A DNA stretch of 64,000 nt from Roseovarius sp. (GTDB lineage Bacteria > Pseudomonadota > Alphaproteobacteria > Rhodobacterales > Rhodobacteraceae), in NCBI RefSeq assembly GCF_027019125.1, contig NZ_JALUXE010000034.1:467581-531580 (forward strand), in the 5' to 3' direction. The first letter of the stretch is position 1. Each line of letters starts with the position of its first letter. The notes beneath the pieces were generated by a model, which saw only the letters and a program-made list of their open reading frames with translations, made no database searches and had not been told where the DNA came from. Position numbers and translations under genes: made by a program. Of the stretch, positions 34,798 through 42,174 are shown piece after piece.

Positions 34798-35904
34798 TTA
34801 GGTCGCTTGAGAAATCTGGCTGATGCCGTCGGTGTCGGTGACGTGAATATGTTGTGCGCGTGCGCCCAGTTCGGAGAAAAGTTCAGGTCCGGTGCCGGTC
34901 ATCCACGCCTGAGCGCCCAGTGCGCAGATTTCGTCATAGAGCGCGGCCCGGCGGGTGGCGTCAAGATGTGCGGCGACCTCATCCAGCAACAAAAGCGGCG
35001 GCGCACCGAAATCGCGGGCGAGCGCGCGGGCATTGGCGAGGATGAGCGAGACCAGGAGCGCCTTTTGCTCGCCGGTGGAACAATCGGCAGCGGGCACGCC
35101 TTTGGCGGCATAGACACCGTAAAGTTCGGCCCGGTGCGGACCGATAAGGGTGCGCCCGGCGACAAGGTCGCGAAAGCGGCTCTCGGCCAGCGCCTGACGC
35201 AGGTCGTCGGCGGCCTCGGGCATTTCGCCTTCGGTTTGGGTCAGCTCAAGCTCGGCTGTGGGAAAAGCTGTTTCCGCCTGCATCTGCGCGCCCGCGATCA
35301 GCGCGAGCGCGTGCTGACGGTTGGCGTGGATCTCAGCGCCCGCCTCGGCCATTTGCCGTTCCAGAGCGAGATACCATTGCGCGTCGCGGACCTGATCCTT
35401 GAGCAGGCGGTTGCGTTCGCGCATCGCCTTGTCATAGGCGAGCGTGGCTTCGGCATGGGCGGGAACAAAGCTCATGGTCATCCGGTCGAGAAAGCGGCGG
35501 CGGCCCTCTGCCCCTTCGATCCAGAGACGGTCCATGGCAGGGATGAGCCAGAGCACACGCGCGATGCGCCCAAGGGCGATCTGCGTGGCGGTCTTGTCAT
35601 CGATGCGAACCTGACGGGCGGCCATGCCCTCGGCCAAGGTCTCGACTTCGTGGACCTGGTGCAGGGAATGAAGGATCGCGGTGATCTTCCAGCCGAGCGC
35701 CTCGGGCCGTCGCGCCATGTCCTGTGCCGCGGCGCGCCGCAGGCCTCGACCGGGCGACAAGAGCGACACCGCCTCGATCAGGTTGGTCTTGCCCGCGCCG
35801 TTGGGGCCATGAATGGCGACGGGCCGTGCGTCAAGCGAAAGCCGCCCGAATTTATGCGAGCGAAAATGCGAGAGGGTCAGTTCCGAGAGGTAAAGGCCGG
35901 GCAT
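34798..35904 (-). CDS. recF: DNA replication/repair protein RecF
   Basis: A 368-residue SMC-like ATPase from ATG 35904 (MPGLYLSELTLSHFRSHKFG), preceded by GAAAGGG; an in-frame ATG five codons upstream is less likely. Walker A is AIHGPNGAGKTNLIEA. The signature region is DCSTGEQKALLVSLILANA, and Walker B LLLLDEVAAHLD. RecF loads RecA at gaps with RecO and RecR. The gene normally follows dnaN in this group, but here about 1.8 kb separates them because of an insertion. gyrB does not follow. Confidence 0.95.
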   Translation of the reverse strand: MPGLYLSELTLSHFRSHKFGRLSLDARPVAIHGPNGAGKTNLIEAVSLLSPGRGLRRAAAQDMARRPEALGWKITAILHSLHQVHEVETLAEGMAARQVRIDDKTATQIALGRIARVLWLIPAMDRLWIEGAEGRRRFLDRMTMSFVPAHAEATLAYDKAMRERNRLLKDQVRDAQWYLALERQMAEAGAEIHANRQHALALIAGAQMQAETAFPTAELELTQTEGEMPEAADDLRQALAESRFRDLVAGRTLIGPHRAELYGVYAAKGVPAADCSTGEQKALLVSLILANARALARDFGAPPLLLLDEVAAHLDATRRAALYDEICALGAQAWMTGTGPELFSELGARAQHIHVTDTDGISQISQAT

Positions 35905-35929
35905 GCACGGCCCTTTCATCGTTCCGAAA

Positions 35930-35946
35930 AATACTCCCGCCGGAGG
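35930..35946. repeat. Left copy of the 17-bp direct repeat flanking the recF-dnaN insert
   Basis: AATACTCCCGCCGGAGG occurs here and, identically, at 37678-37694. This left copy is part of a full hairpin, ATACTCC-CGCCGGA-GGAGTAT (35931-35951); the right copy lacks the second arm. It may be an attachment-site-like duplication or two copies of a dispersed roseobacter motif. Confidence 0.7.
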
Positions 35947-36089
35947 AGTATCGTTATCGTGTCAGGCGTCTTCGTTGCGTGTCACGGGATTTAATCTTCC
36001 TTAAATCACAATGCGTTACTGTGTCAAGGCATCCCGGGGCAGCTCGGGCAATGTTGCGCTAGAATGTAGATAATTTGGAGGATATTCTT

Positions 36090-36239
36090 ATGGCAAAATC
36101 GAATGAATTTACGGTTGCAAAGCTCAAATCTTTGCCGTCGGGCAAGTATTGCGATGGGCAAGGATTGTGGCTTCACAAACGCGCGGATGGAGCATCAAGC
36201 GATGAAGATGATGAGTTTCCATACACCGGAGCTTCCTGA
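36090..36239 (+). pseudogene. Truncated tyrosine integrase (DUF4102 arm-binding N-terminus)
   Basis: ATG 36090, with GGAGG ten bases upstream, opens a frame that begins MAKSNEFTVAKLKSLPSGKY and then reads CDGQGLWLHKRADG. This is the start of P4-type prophage/island integrases. After about 34 residues the similarity ends abruptly, and the frame stops at TGA 36237-36239 after 49 codons. No catalytic integrase domain follows. The fragment is therefore a remnant of an integrative element whose body was deleted or replaced by the sequence that follows. Confidence 0.75.
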
Positions 36240-37221
36240 GCCCCTTGGTCTTGATCTCGCCAAGCTTCGCGGTGGCGGGTCTTGTCCCGCCCAATTCTAT
36301 GGGGAAACCCATGAGGGCCTGGGTGTTTATGTCCGGTATCGTGGTGGAGCACTGCGTGTTCACGTTGCCAACAAACCAGGAGATGATGCATTAGACGACG
36401 GTCAGTGCATCCTGCAAACGCAAATCGGGACGCGGTATGATGGCACGATGTCACTCACGCAGTTCTGTACGAACTTCGGTGTGACCGTAAACGGGATCAT
36501 TCCAGAGGAGACTGATCCAGAGGCACGTCGCAATGCTGACCTCACAGGGCAAACGACCTATTGGGAAGGCTATCTTCGTCAGATCACCATTGAGACGTCG
36601 CGCAGGATTCTAAGTGAGGCGTGCTCGACCTTTCCCGAAGCCCTATTGGTGCGGCCTGTCTTGAACGACGCATACAAGCTAGAGCGTCTTGAAACGACCA
36701 CACCGGAACAGATTGACTACTGGAACGCTTGGCTGATCAACGGCCCATCTGCACTGGCGGAGGTAAGCATCGATCCCGAGTTTGGCGTCTTGCCGAACTC
36801 TGATCAGATTCTTGTCGCGATCAGCTTTTCTCTTTGGCAATATCCAGCTCCAAGATACACCAGCCAAAAGCGCCAAGCTGAAGCGGATTTGGGGCGCACG
36901 CTCTTTGTTCCAAGCGAGCGTGGGATGCCTGAAGACATTGCACTCGCGACCGACACTTTAAGCCTCAGTGCAAGCTTTCCAAAAGAAAATCATGTCGTGC
37001 GAGAAGATTTGGCCGCGTTGGGAGAAGCTATAGAAAAGCTGCTCCCCGCTACCCAAATGGAATGCATCAATCTGGTCTCAGGAGATGTCATTGACCGTGT
37101 CGAGCATCCGGTTGATCCGGCCATTGTCGAATGGTGCAGTTACGGGAACAACCGGTGGGTCGCGGTTACACGAGAGAAGCCCAATAGCCCATGGGTCGGT
37201 ATTCGACCTGCCAATCTCTAA
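36202..37221 (+). CDS. Unknown accessory protein in the recF-dnaN insert
   Basis: About 339 residues from ATG 36202 (or 36208/36211, MMSFHTPELPEPLGLDLAKL); the frame is open further upstream, through the integrase fragment. The protein looks soluble, with no signal peptide or membrane segment, and acidic-to-neutral. Visible stretches include GTRYDGTMSLTQFCTNFGV, TGQTTYWEGYLRQITIETSR and ISFSLWQYPAPRYTSQ. I do not recognise any domain. Codon use is visibly more AT-rich than in the neighbours, and the gene sits behind a truncated integrase, so it was probably acquired by transfer. Island cargo is often defence- or toxin-related, but nothing here shows that. Confidence 0.65.
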   Translation: MKMMSFHTPELPEPLGLDLAKLRGGGSCPAQFYGETHEGLGVYVRYRGGALRVHVANKPGDDALDDGQCILQTQIGTRYDGTMSLTQFCTNFGVTVNGIIPEETDPEARRNADLTGQTTYWEGYLRQITIETSRRILSEACSTFPEALLVRPVLNDAYKLERLETTTPEQIDYWNAWLINGPSALAEVSIDPEFGVLPNSDQILVAISFSLWQYPAPRYTSQKRQAEADLGRTLFVPSERGMPEDIALATDTLSLSASFPKENHVVREDLAALGEAIEKLLPATQMECINLVSGDVIDRVEHPVDPAIVEWCSYGNNRWVAVTREKPNSPWVGIRPANL

Positions 37222-37677
37222 ACCACCCGCGACTTCGCCGGACGCTTACTTACCGCCACGCAAATGCGCAGGATGATTGATGACAGGAACGCGCCGGACT
37301 GGAGATAATACCCGGTAATTCCCACATTCTTAGCGGGGTGCTTTCCGTGTCGTTCTGAGCTACTCTCTATCGTTTGGACAGTATCTGGCGTAAATTAAGC
37401 TACTCTTTGCACCTGCTGATCGGGTTGGGTTTTGTCTGTTCATGAATTGTAACGAGAAAGCGCAAAGCCGCTGAAAATGGCCGTGTAAATTCTGCGAATG
37501 CACCGCGCCCAAAAGGGGGAGATTACCCTTGATTGGGGGGCGGTCACGGTATAACGCGGCAATTGTAGCTCTGCTTCACTGCCCTTCCAAAGATAGCAGA
37601 AACTGTGGATAAAAAAGTGGATGATAGAACTGGCAGCACTCCATCACCATGAAAAATATGAACTTTTTCACCTTGAC
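37222..37677. other. Gene-free, AT-richer part of the recF-dnaN insert
   Basis: No convincing gene is seen here. A 28-codon tail in the same frame as the preceding gene (TTRDFAGRLLTATQMRRMID onward, to a TAA near 37308) looks like the end of a lost reading frame. The string GCTACTCT occurs twice (near 37361 and 37401). A perfect DnaA box lies at 37604-37612. Base composition is lower in GC than the flanking genes. Confidence 0.55.
37604..37612. promoter_or_regulatory. Perfect consensus DnaA box
   Basis: TGTGGATAA is the exact complement of TTATCCACA, the strong DnaA box. It is followed by a run of A residues. It lies about 95 bases downstream of dnaN, within the inserted segment. One box alone does not make an origin; it could be chance, a titration site or part of the mobile element. 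Confidence 0.55.
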
Positions 37678-37694
37678 AATACTCCCGCCGGAGG
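37678..37694. repeat. Right copy of the 17-bp direct repeat flanking the recF-dnaN insert
   Basis: AATACTCCCGCCGGAGG, identical to 35930-35946 and in the same orientation, lies 12 bases from the dnaN stop codon. A shared CAGGCGTC follows both copies (35963-35970 and 37701-37708) at different distances, which suggests a larger duplication that has since drifted. Confidence 0.7.
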
Positions 37695-37706
37695 CTCTGA
37701 CAGGCG

Positions 37707-38825
37707 TCACACCCGCATCGGCATGACGACATAGACCGCCGTCGTATCATTGCCTTCGCGCATGAGGGTGGGATCGCCCGAGGAGTTGAACAGGAAAACG
37801 GCATTCTCGCGGTCGACCTGGCTGGCGATTTCCAGCAGGTATTTGGCGTTAAAGCCAATCTCAAGCCGCTCATCGCCATAGGCCACGGCCAATTCTTCTT
37901 CGGCAGCACCGCTATCGGGGGCATTGACCGAGAGGATCAGACGGTCCTCGTCGAGCGAGAGTTTCACCGCACGCGAACGCTCGGAGCTGACGGTTGCAAC
38001 CCGATCGACGGCCTGCGCGAATTCGGCGGCGTCGACTTCCATCCGGCGGGTGTTGCCCTGCGGGATGACGCGGGTGTAGTCGGGGAAGGTGCCGTCGATC
38101 ACCTTGGACGTGAGGGTGATGTCGGGGGTGGCAAAACGGATCTTGGTCTCCGAGACCGAGACCGCGATCTTCATGTCATCGTCTTCCAGCAACTTGCGCA
38201 ATTCGCCTACGGTCTTGCGCGGGACGATCACACCGGGCATGTCTGATGCCCCATCGGGCAGGTCAGCGTCAATGCGCGCGAGACGGTGGCCATCGGTGGC
38301 CACACAGCGCAGCACCTTTCCGCCATCGGCGTCAGAGACATGCAGATAGACGCCGTTGAGGTAATACCTTGTTTCCTCGGTAGAAATGGCGAACTTCGAT
38401 TTGTCGAAGAGGCGGCGCAGCACCGGTGCCGGTGCCGAGAAATTGCTCGCATATTCCGACGAGGCCATCACCGGAAAATCTTCTTTCGGCAAGGTGGCCA
38501 GATTGAAATTGGAGCGCCCGGCCTGCACCGTGAGGCGACCAGAGGCCCCATCGTCGCTGAGCGTCACGAGCGACCCATCGGGCAGTTTGCGCACGATTTC
38601 ATGCAGCATGACCGCCGAGACGGTGGTGGCACCGGCACGTTCGACCTGAGCAGGCGCCTTGTCCACCACCTCGATGTCGAGGTCGGTTGCGCGGAACTGC
38701 ACATTGTTGCCTTCGGCTTCGATCAGCACATTTGCGAGGATCGGGATCGTGTTGCGCCGTTCGACCACGGATTGGGCCTGGGACACGGCCTTGAGCAATG
38801 CGCCGCGTTCGATGCTGAGTTTCAT
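37707..38825 (-). CDS. dnaN: DNA polymerase III beta subunit (sliding clamp)
   Basis: A 372-residue clamp protein that starts MKLSIERGALLKAVSQAQSV and ends with the typical AVYVVMPMRV. Three repeated clamp domains are present, with ETRYYLNGVYLHV and LRCVATDGHRLARID in domain 2 and LILSVNAPDSGAAEEEL in domain 3. The clamp tethers the replicase to DNA. It follows dnaA by 124 bases on the same strand, the usual order. Its normal downstream partner recF is displaced by the insert described separately. Confidence 0.97.
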   Translation of the reverse strand: MKLSIERGALLKAVSQAQSVVERRNTIPILANVLIEAEGNNVQFRATDLDIEVVDKAPAQVERAGATTVSAVMLHEIVRKLPDGSLVTLSDDGASGRLTVQAGRSNFNLATLPKEDFPVMASSEYASNFSAPAPVLRRLFDKSKFAISTEETRYYLNGVYLHVSDADGGKVLRCVATDGHRLARIDADLPDGASDMPGVIVPRKTVGELRKLLEDDDMKIAVSVSETKIRFATPDITLTSKVIDGTFPDYTRVIPQGNTRRMEVDAAEFAQAVDRVATVSSERSRAVKLSLDEDRLILSVNAPDSGAAEEELAVAYGDERLEIGFNAKYLLEIASQVDRENAVFLFNSSGDPTLMREGNDTTAVYVVMPMRV

Positions 38826-38949
38826 TCCCTCGCTCCTGTCAGGTGCCGGTCCAAAGCCGGGAGGGGCAAGGTAGCAACTCTACCCTGCACCTCAAGTGTT
38901 TTTTGGAGTTTTCGGACGGAAAACCGGCAGCGTCAAGGGTTGCTGCTGC

Positions 38950-40296
38950 TCAGCCTTCCAGCGTGCGGCGCAGAAGCTCCAGATCCTCGGCGATCTGCGC
39001 GTCCTGAATACGCAACTCGTCGATCCGCTTGACACCGTGCATAATTGTGGTGTGGTCGCGGCCACCGAAACGGCGGCCTATTTCGGGCAGCGAGCGCGAG
39101 GTCATCTGCTTGCACAGATACATCGCCACCTGACGCGGACGGGCGTAGCAGCGCGTGCGTTTGGGGCCGATCATGTCGCTCAGGCGGATGTTGTAATGGT
39201 CCGAGACCTTGCGCTGAATTTCCTCGATAGAGACTTTGCGCTCGGACGCGCGCAGCACGTCTGCCAGACAGTCCTGCGTCAGTTCCAGCGTGATAGGCTT
39301 GCGCACAAGCGAGGCGAAGGCAAAGAGCCGTGTCATCGCCCCTTCGAGCACGCGGACATTGGTGCTGATCCGATGGGCAAGGAATTCGAGCACTCCGTCA
39401 TGCAGGACGAGGTCGGGATATTGCGCGCGGTAGCGGTCGACCTTGGATTGCAGAATGCCTAGACGCAATTCGTAATCGGTAGGGTGCAGATCGACCACGA
39501 GGCCACATTGCAGGCGTGACTTTATCCGCTCTTCGAGATTGGCAATCTCGCCGGGCGCGCGATCGGCCGAAATCACGATCTGCTTGTTCTGATCCACGAG
39601 GGCATTGAACGTGTGAAAGAACTCTTCCTGCGTGCTGTCCTTGCCGGCGATGAACTGCACATCGTCCACCATCAGCACATCAACCGAGCGGAACACGGAT
39701 TTGAAATCCATCATCTTGCGGTCGCGCAGCGCCTGAACAAAGCGATACATGAACTGCTCCGCCGAGAGATAGACCACGTTCAAATCGGGACGAGTGTTTT
39801 TCAGTTCCCAGGCAATTGCGTGCATAAGGTGTGTCTTGCCGAGCCCGACGCCGCCATAAAGAAACAGTGGATTAAAGGTGACAGGGCCACACTCTGCCAC
39901 ACGACGCGCGGCGGCATGCGCCAATTCGTTGGGCTTGCCAACGACGAAACTGTCAAAACTGAATCGCTCGTCCAGCGGCGCAGACGGCACCAGGCTGTCG
40001 GCAATGGGTTCGACAGGAGCCGCGGTAGTGGGGCGAGATGGGCGCGCACCACTGTTTGCGGCGACACGGAACTGCACGCGCCTCACGTCGGGAGAGAGAT
40101 TGGTCATCTGATAAAGGATCAGCTCGCCAAAATGTTGCGAGACATAATTTCCAAGAAACGTCGTGGGGACATGAAACGTCGCAACGCCATCATCGACGCG
40201 AGCAAATTCCAGAGGTTCGATCCAGTTCTTGAAATTGCTCTGCCCGACGGATTGCTGAAGCTTCTGCTTCAACTGGCCCCATTGTTCTTGTGTCAT
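38950..40296 (-). CDS. dnaA: Chromosomal replication initiator DnaA
   Basis: A 448-residue initiator from ATG 40296 (MTQEQWGQLKQKLQQSVGQS). Domain III has Walker A LYGGVGLGKTHLMHAI, Walker B VDVLMVDDVQFIAGKDSTQE and the arginine-containing ISADRAPGEIANLEERIKSR. Domain IV has RTRCYARPRQVAMYLCKQMT and the DnaA-box-recognising FGGRDHTTIMHGVKRI. It binds DnaA boxes and melts the origin. In many Rhodobacteraceae oriC is not beside dnaA, and no cluster of DnaA boxes is seen upstream. Confidence 0.97.
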   Translation of the reverse strand: MTQEQWGQLKQKLQQSVGQSNFKNWIEPLEFARVDDGVATFHVPTTFLGNYVSQHFGELILYQMTNLSPDVRRVQFRVAANSGARPSRPTTAAPVEPIADSLVPSAPLDERFSFDSFVVGKPNELAHAAARRVAECGPVTFNPLFLYGGVGLGKTHLMHAIAWELKNTRPDLNVVYLSAEQFMYRFVQALRDRKMMDFKSVFRSVDVLMVDDVQFIAGKDSTQEEFFHTFNALVDQNKQIVISADRAPGEIANLEERIKSRLQCGLVVDLHPTDYELRLGILQSKVDRYRAQYPDLVLHDGVLEFLAHRISTNVRVLEGAMTRLFAFASLVRKPITLELTQDCLADVLRASERKVSIEEIQRKVSDHYNIRLSDMIGPKRTRCYARPRQVAMYLCKQMTSRSLPEIGRRFGGRDHTTIMHGVKRIDELRIQDAQIAEDLELLRRTLEG

Positions 40297-40730
40297 TCTG
40301 TCCCCGTTCCGCGACCCTGCCGTTCTTCTCAAACCGGATCGAACAGCAGCTGTTCGACCCAGTGCGACACAAGCTTGGTTGTGGCAAAGCGCATACATGC
40401 CGTTGTCAGATGCAACGGTCGCATGTCCCTTCATCAACAAGCGTGCATTCTGAGGTCAAACACCATAATTGCGCGGCTTGTCCCAAAGCCACGCGGTTTT
40501 TGACCGCAAAATACATTCGCATCGGACATGGCCAGAGCGCAACGCTCCGTCTCGATGCCGTGACCGAGGGTTTCCCTCTGTGCCCGACACCGTTGTAGCC
40601 TGTCCCCCCAAGCGTGAATCGCAGGTCTGAAACTAGCAACGTCTCACCCGTGGCGGCAACTATTCTATGCTCTTGACAGGGCCTTTGACGGAAAAGAATC
40701 TCTGACCGTCCTTGGACCGTCAGACATGCA
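40297..40730. other. dnaA-rpsT intergenic region
   Basis: About 430 bases without a convincing gene. It must hold the dnaA promoter and perhaps regulatory sites. Frames open on both strands here lack ribosome-binding sites and family character. I searched by eye for TTATCCACA-like boxes, GANTC clusters and tRNA arms and found none. Confidence 0.5.
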
Positions 40731-40758
40731 AAAGGCAGCGCCAACGACGCTGCCTTTT
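40731..40758 (-). terminator. Rho-independent terminator of rpsT
   Basis: AAAGGCAGCG (40731-40740) and CGCTGCCTTT (40748-40757) form a 10-bp stem with a seven-base loop. On the minus strand it lies 20 bases after the rpsT stop and is followed by a short TTTT-rich tail. The A-flanked stem could work in both directions. Confidence 0.85.
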
Positions 40759-40777
40759 ACTTTCAATGAGTTGCTTC

Positions 40778-41047
40778 TCAGCTCTGTGCGATGGCCTTGA
40801 CGCGGGCCGACAGGCGGGAAATTTTGCGCGATGCGGTGTTCTTGTGCACCACGCCTTTGGTCACGCCGCGCATCAGCTCGGGCTGAGCATTGCGCAGCGC
40901 GGTCACGGCCGCGTCTTGATCGCCAGAGGCGATGGCCTCTTCGACTTTGCGCAGGAATGTACGGATACGCGAGCGGCGCGATTTGTTGATGGCAAAACGC
41001 TTCTCGTTCTGGCGGGCGCGTTTTTTGGACTGCGGCGTGTTGGCCAT
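40778..41047 (-). CDS. rpsT: 30S ribosomal protein S20
   Basis: An 89-residue basic protein from ATG 41047. It starts [20 protein letters not shown] and continues with [17 protein letters not shown], then [20 protein letters not shown], the signature of S20. It binds 16S rRNA in the small subunit. A CTTTC-type purine-rich leader (GAAAGGGT on the minus strand) precedes the start. It is immediately upstream of dnaA on the same strand, an arrangement typical of Rhodobacteraceae, and has its own terminator. Confidence 0.97.
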   Translation of the reverse strand: MANTPQSKKRARQNEKRFAINKSRRSRIRTFLRKVEEAIASGDQDAAVTALRNAQPELMRGVTKGVVHKNTASRKISRLSARVKAIAQS

Positions 41048-41205
41048 TAAGGTGACCCTTTCTCGGTTCGATATGTTTAAACGCACGTCATACCCAACCG
41101 GGACCCCCGCCGAACGGGGTGATTCTTGCCTGAGCGGGCATCACGCGCATGTCTGGCGTGCCGTATACGCCAGTTGGGCTGGAATGCAAGCCCTAGTGGC
41201 GCCGA

Positions 41206-42024
41206 TCAGTCGCCCAGCTTGGCGTGCACCTCGTCAAGGTCGATCTCCCCCACCGGCATCTTGTTGGCAGGATTCTCGAAATCATATTTGAAGAGGTCGA
41301 AATCGCGTTTGTAGATCTCGTAGATCAGATGCATCGAGAGATCGTCGAAATAATCCTCGACCGGGTGGGCGCGTTTCGGTCCATGGCCTTCGGATTCGTT
41401 AAAGCGCGGAATCGTCTTGAGGTCGACGGGATGCCTCGTGTTGATGGCTGCCAGCACCTCACCCATGCCCTCATCGAATTTCTCGGTCCAGAAAATCTTG
41501 TCGTAGCGGCCGCCGTTCACGATGAAGGTCGAGATATGGCCTGACATGGCGGACCAGTGAATGTCCGGTTCCATGGGGCGTTTCCAGCGGATGGTGTCCC
41601 GTGCAAAGAGCAGGAACCGCCGAAAGCTCTTGATCTGGTCGAACTCTTGCTTGCCGTCGTCGCCGCCCACTTCGATCCCGTACTTCTGGATGATGGTCGG
41701 CACCAGCTTGCCGCGATAGCGGCTGCCGTTGCGCTGAATGCCGCAAATCTTGTCGAAAAAGGATGACAGGATTCGGGTATAGGGATTGCGAACGCAGGAA
41801 AACGCATAGGAGGTGTGGGTTTTCACATTGGCGTTGATCAGTTTTTGACTGTCCTCGCGGGCCCATTTGTGCAGGCCCTCCGTTGCATCGTGAATGTCGC
41901 CATCAAAGAAAACGCCGTGGTCAGAGTAATAGAGTATCTGCCCGATGGTCGAGCAGGCGCATTTTGGCACCACGCGGTAGACCACGCTCTCGCTCTCGGT
42001 CATCCAGGTTCCGGGAAATCCCAT
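41206..42024 (-). CDS. Sulfotransferase family 2 domain protein
   Basis: About 272 residues from ATG 42024, which has GGAGG eight bases upstream. The PAPS-binding motifs of carbohydrate sulfotransferases are visible: YRVVPKCACSTIGQILYY (5'-phosphosulfate loop) near the N-terminus and YAFSCVRNPYTRILSSFFD (3'-phosphate motif) near residue 95. The C-terminal part is soluble and acidic. It should transfer sulfate from PAPS to a sugar hydroxyl. The divergent neighbour is a glycosyltransferase, so a joint role in a sulfated surface glycan is plausible. Confidence 0.82.
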   Translation of the reverse strand: MGFPGTWMTESESVVYRVVPKCACSTIGQILYYSDHGVFFDGDIHDATEGLHKWAREDSQKLINANVKTHTSYAFSCVRNPYTRILSSFFDKICGIQRNGSRYRGKLVPTIIQKYGIEVGGDDGKQEFDQIKSFRRFLLFARDTIRWKRPMEPDIHWSAMSGHISTFIVNGGRYDKIFWTEKFDEGMGEVLAAINTRHPVDLKTIPRFNESEGHGPKRAHPVEDYFDDLSMHLIYEIYKRDFDLFKYDFENPANKMPVGEIDLDEVHAKLGD

Positions 42025-42174
42025 GATCGCTGCCTCCGCCAACACTTTCCCGCTTCACACAGGCTTGATCCTGTCTAACCTGTTCAAAAAACCAAAGAAA
42101 GTCTGTTTATTCAGGCGCTGTTCGCCGTTAATGCTATAAACAGTCGGTCAATCTAAGGTTAAACCGTTTCCGCA

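Noticed and set aside
35991..36004. TTAA-TCTTCC-TTAA upstream of recF as a CtrA box.
   Set aside because: The spacer is six bases instead of the seven of the CtrA consensus, and it lies next to the insertion scar, so it is more likely chance.
40297..40777. Possible chromosomal origin between dnaA and rpsT.
   Set aside because: No cluster of DnaA boxes, AT-rich unwinding region or GANTC group was seen, and in related bacteria oriC is often far from dnaA.
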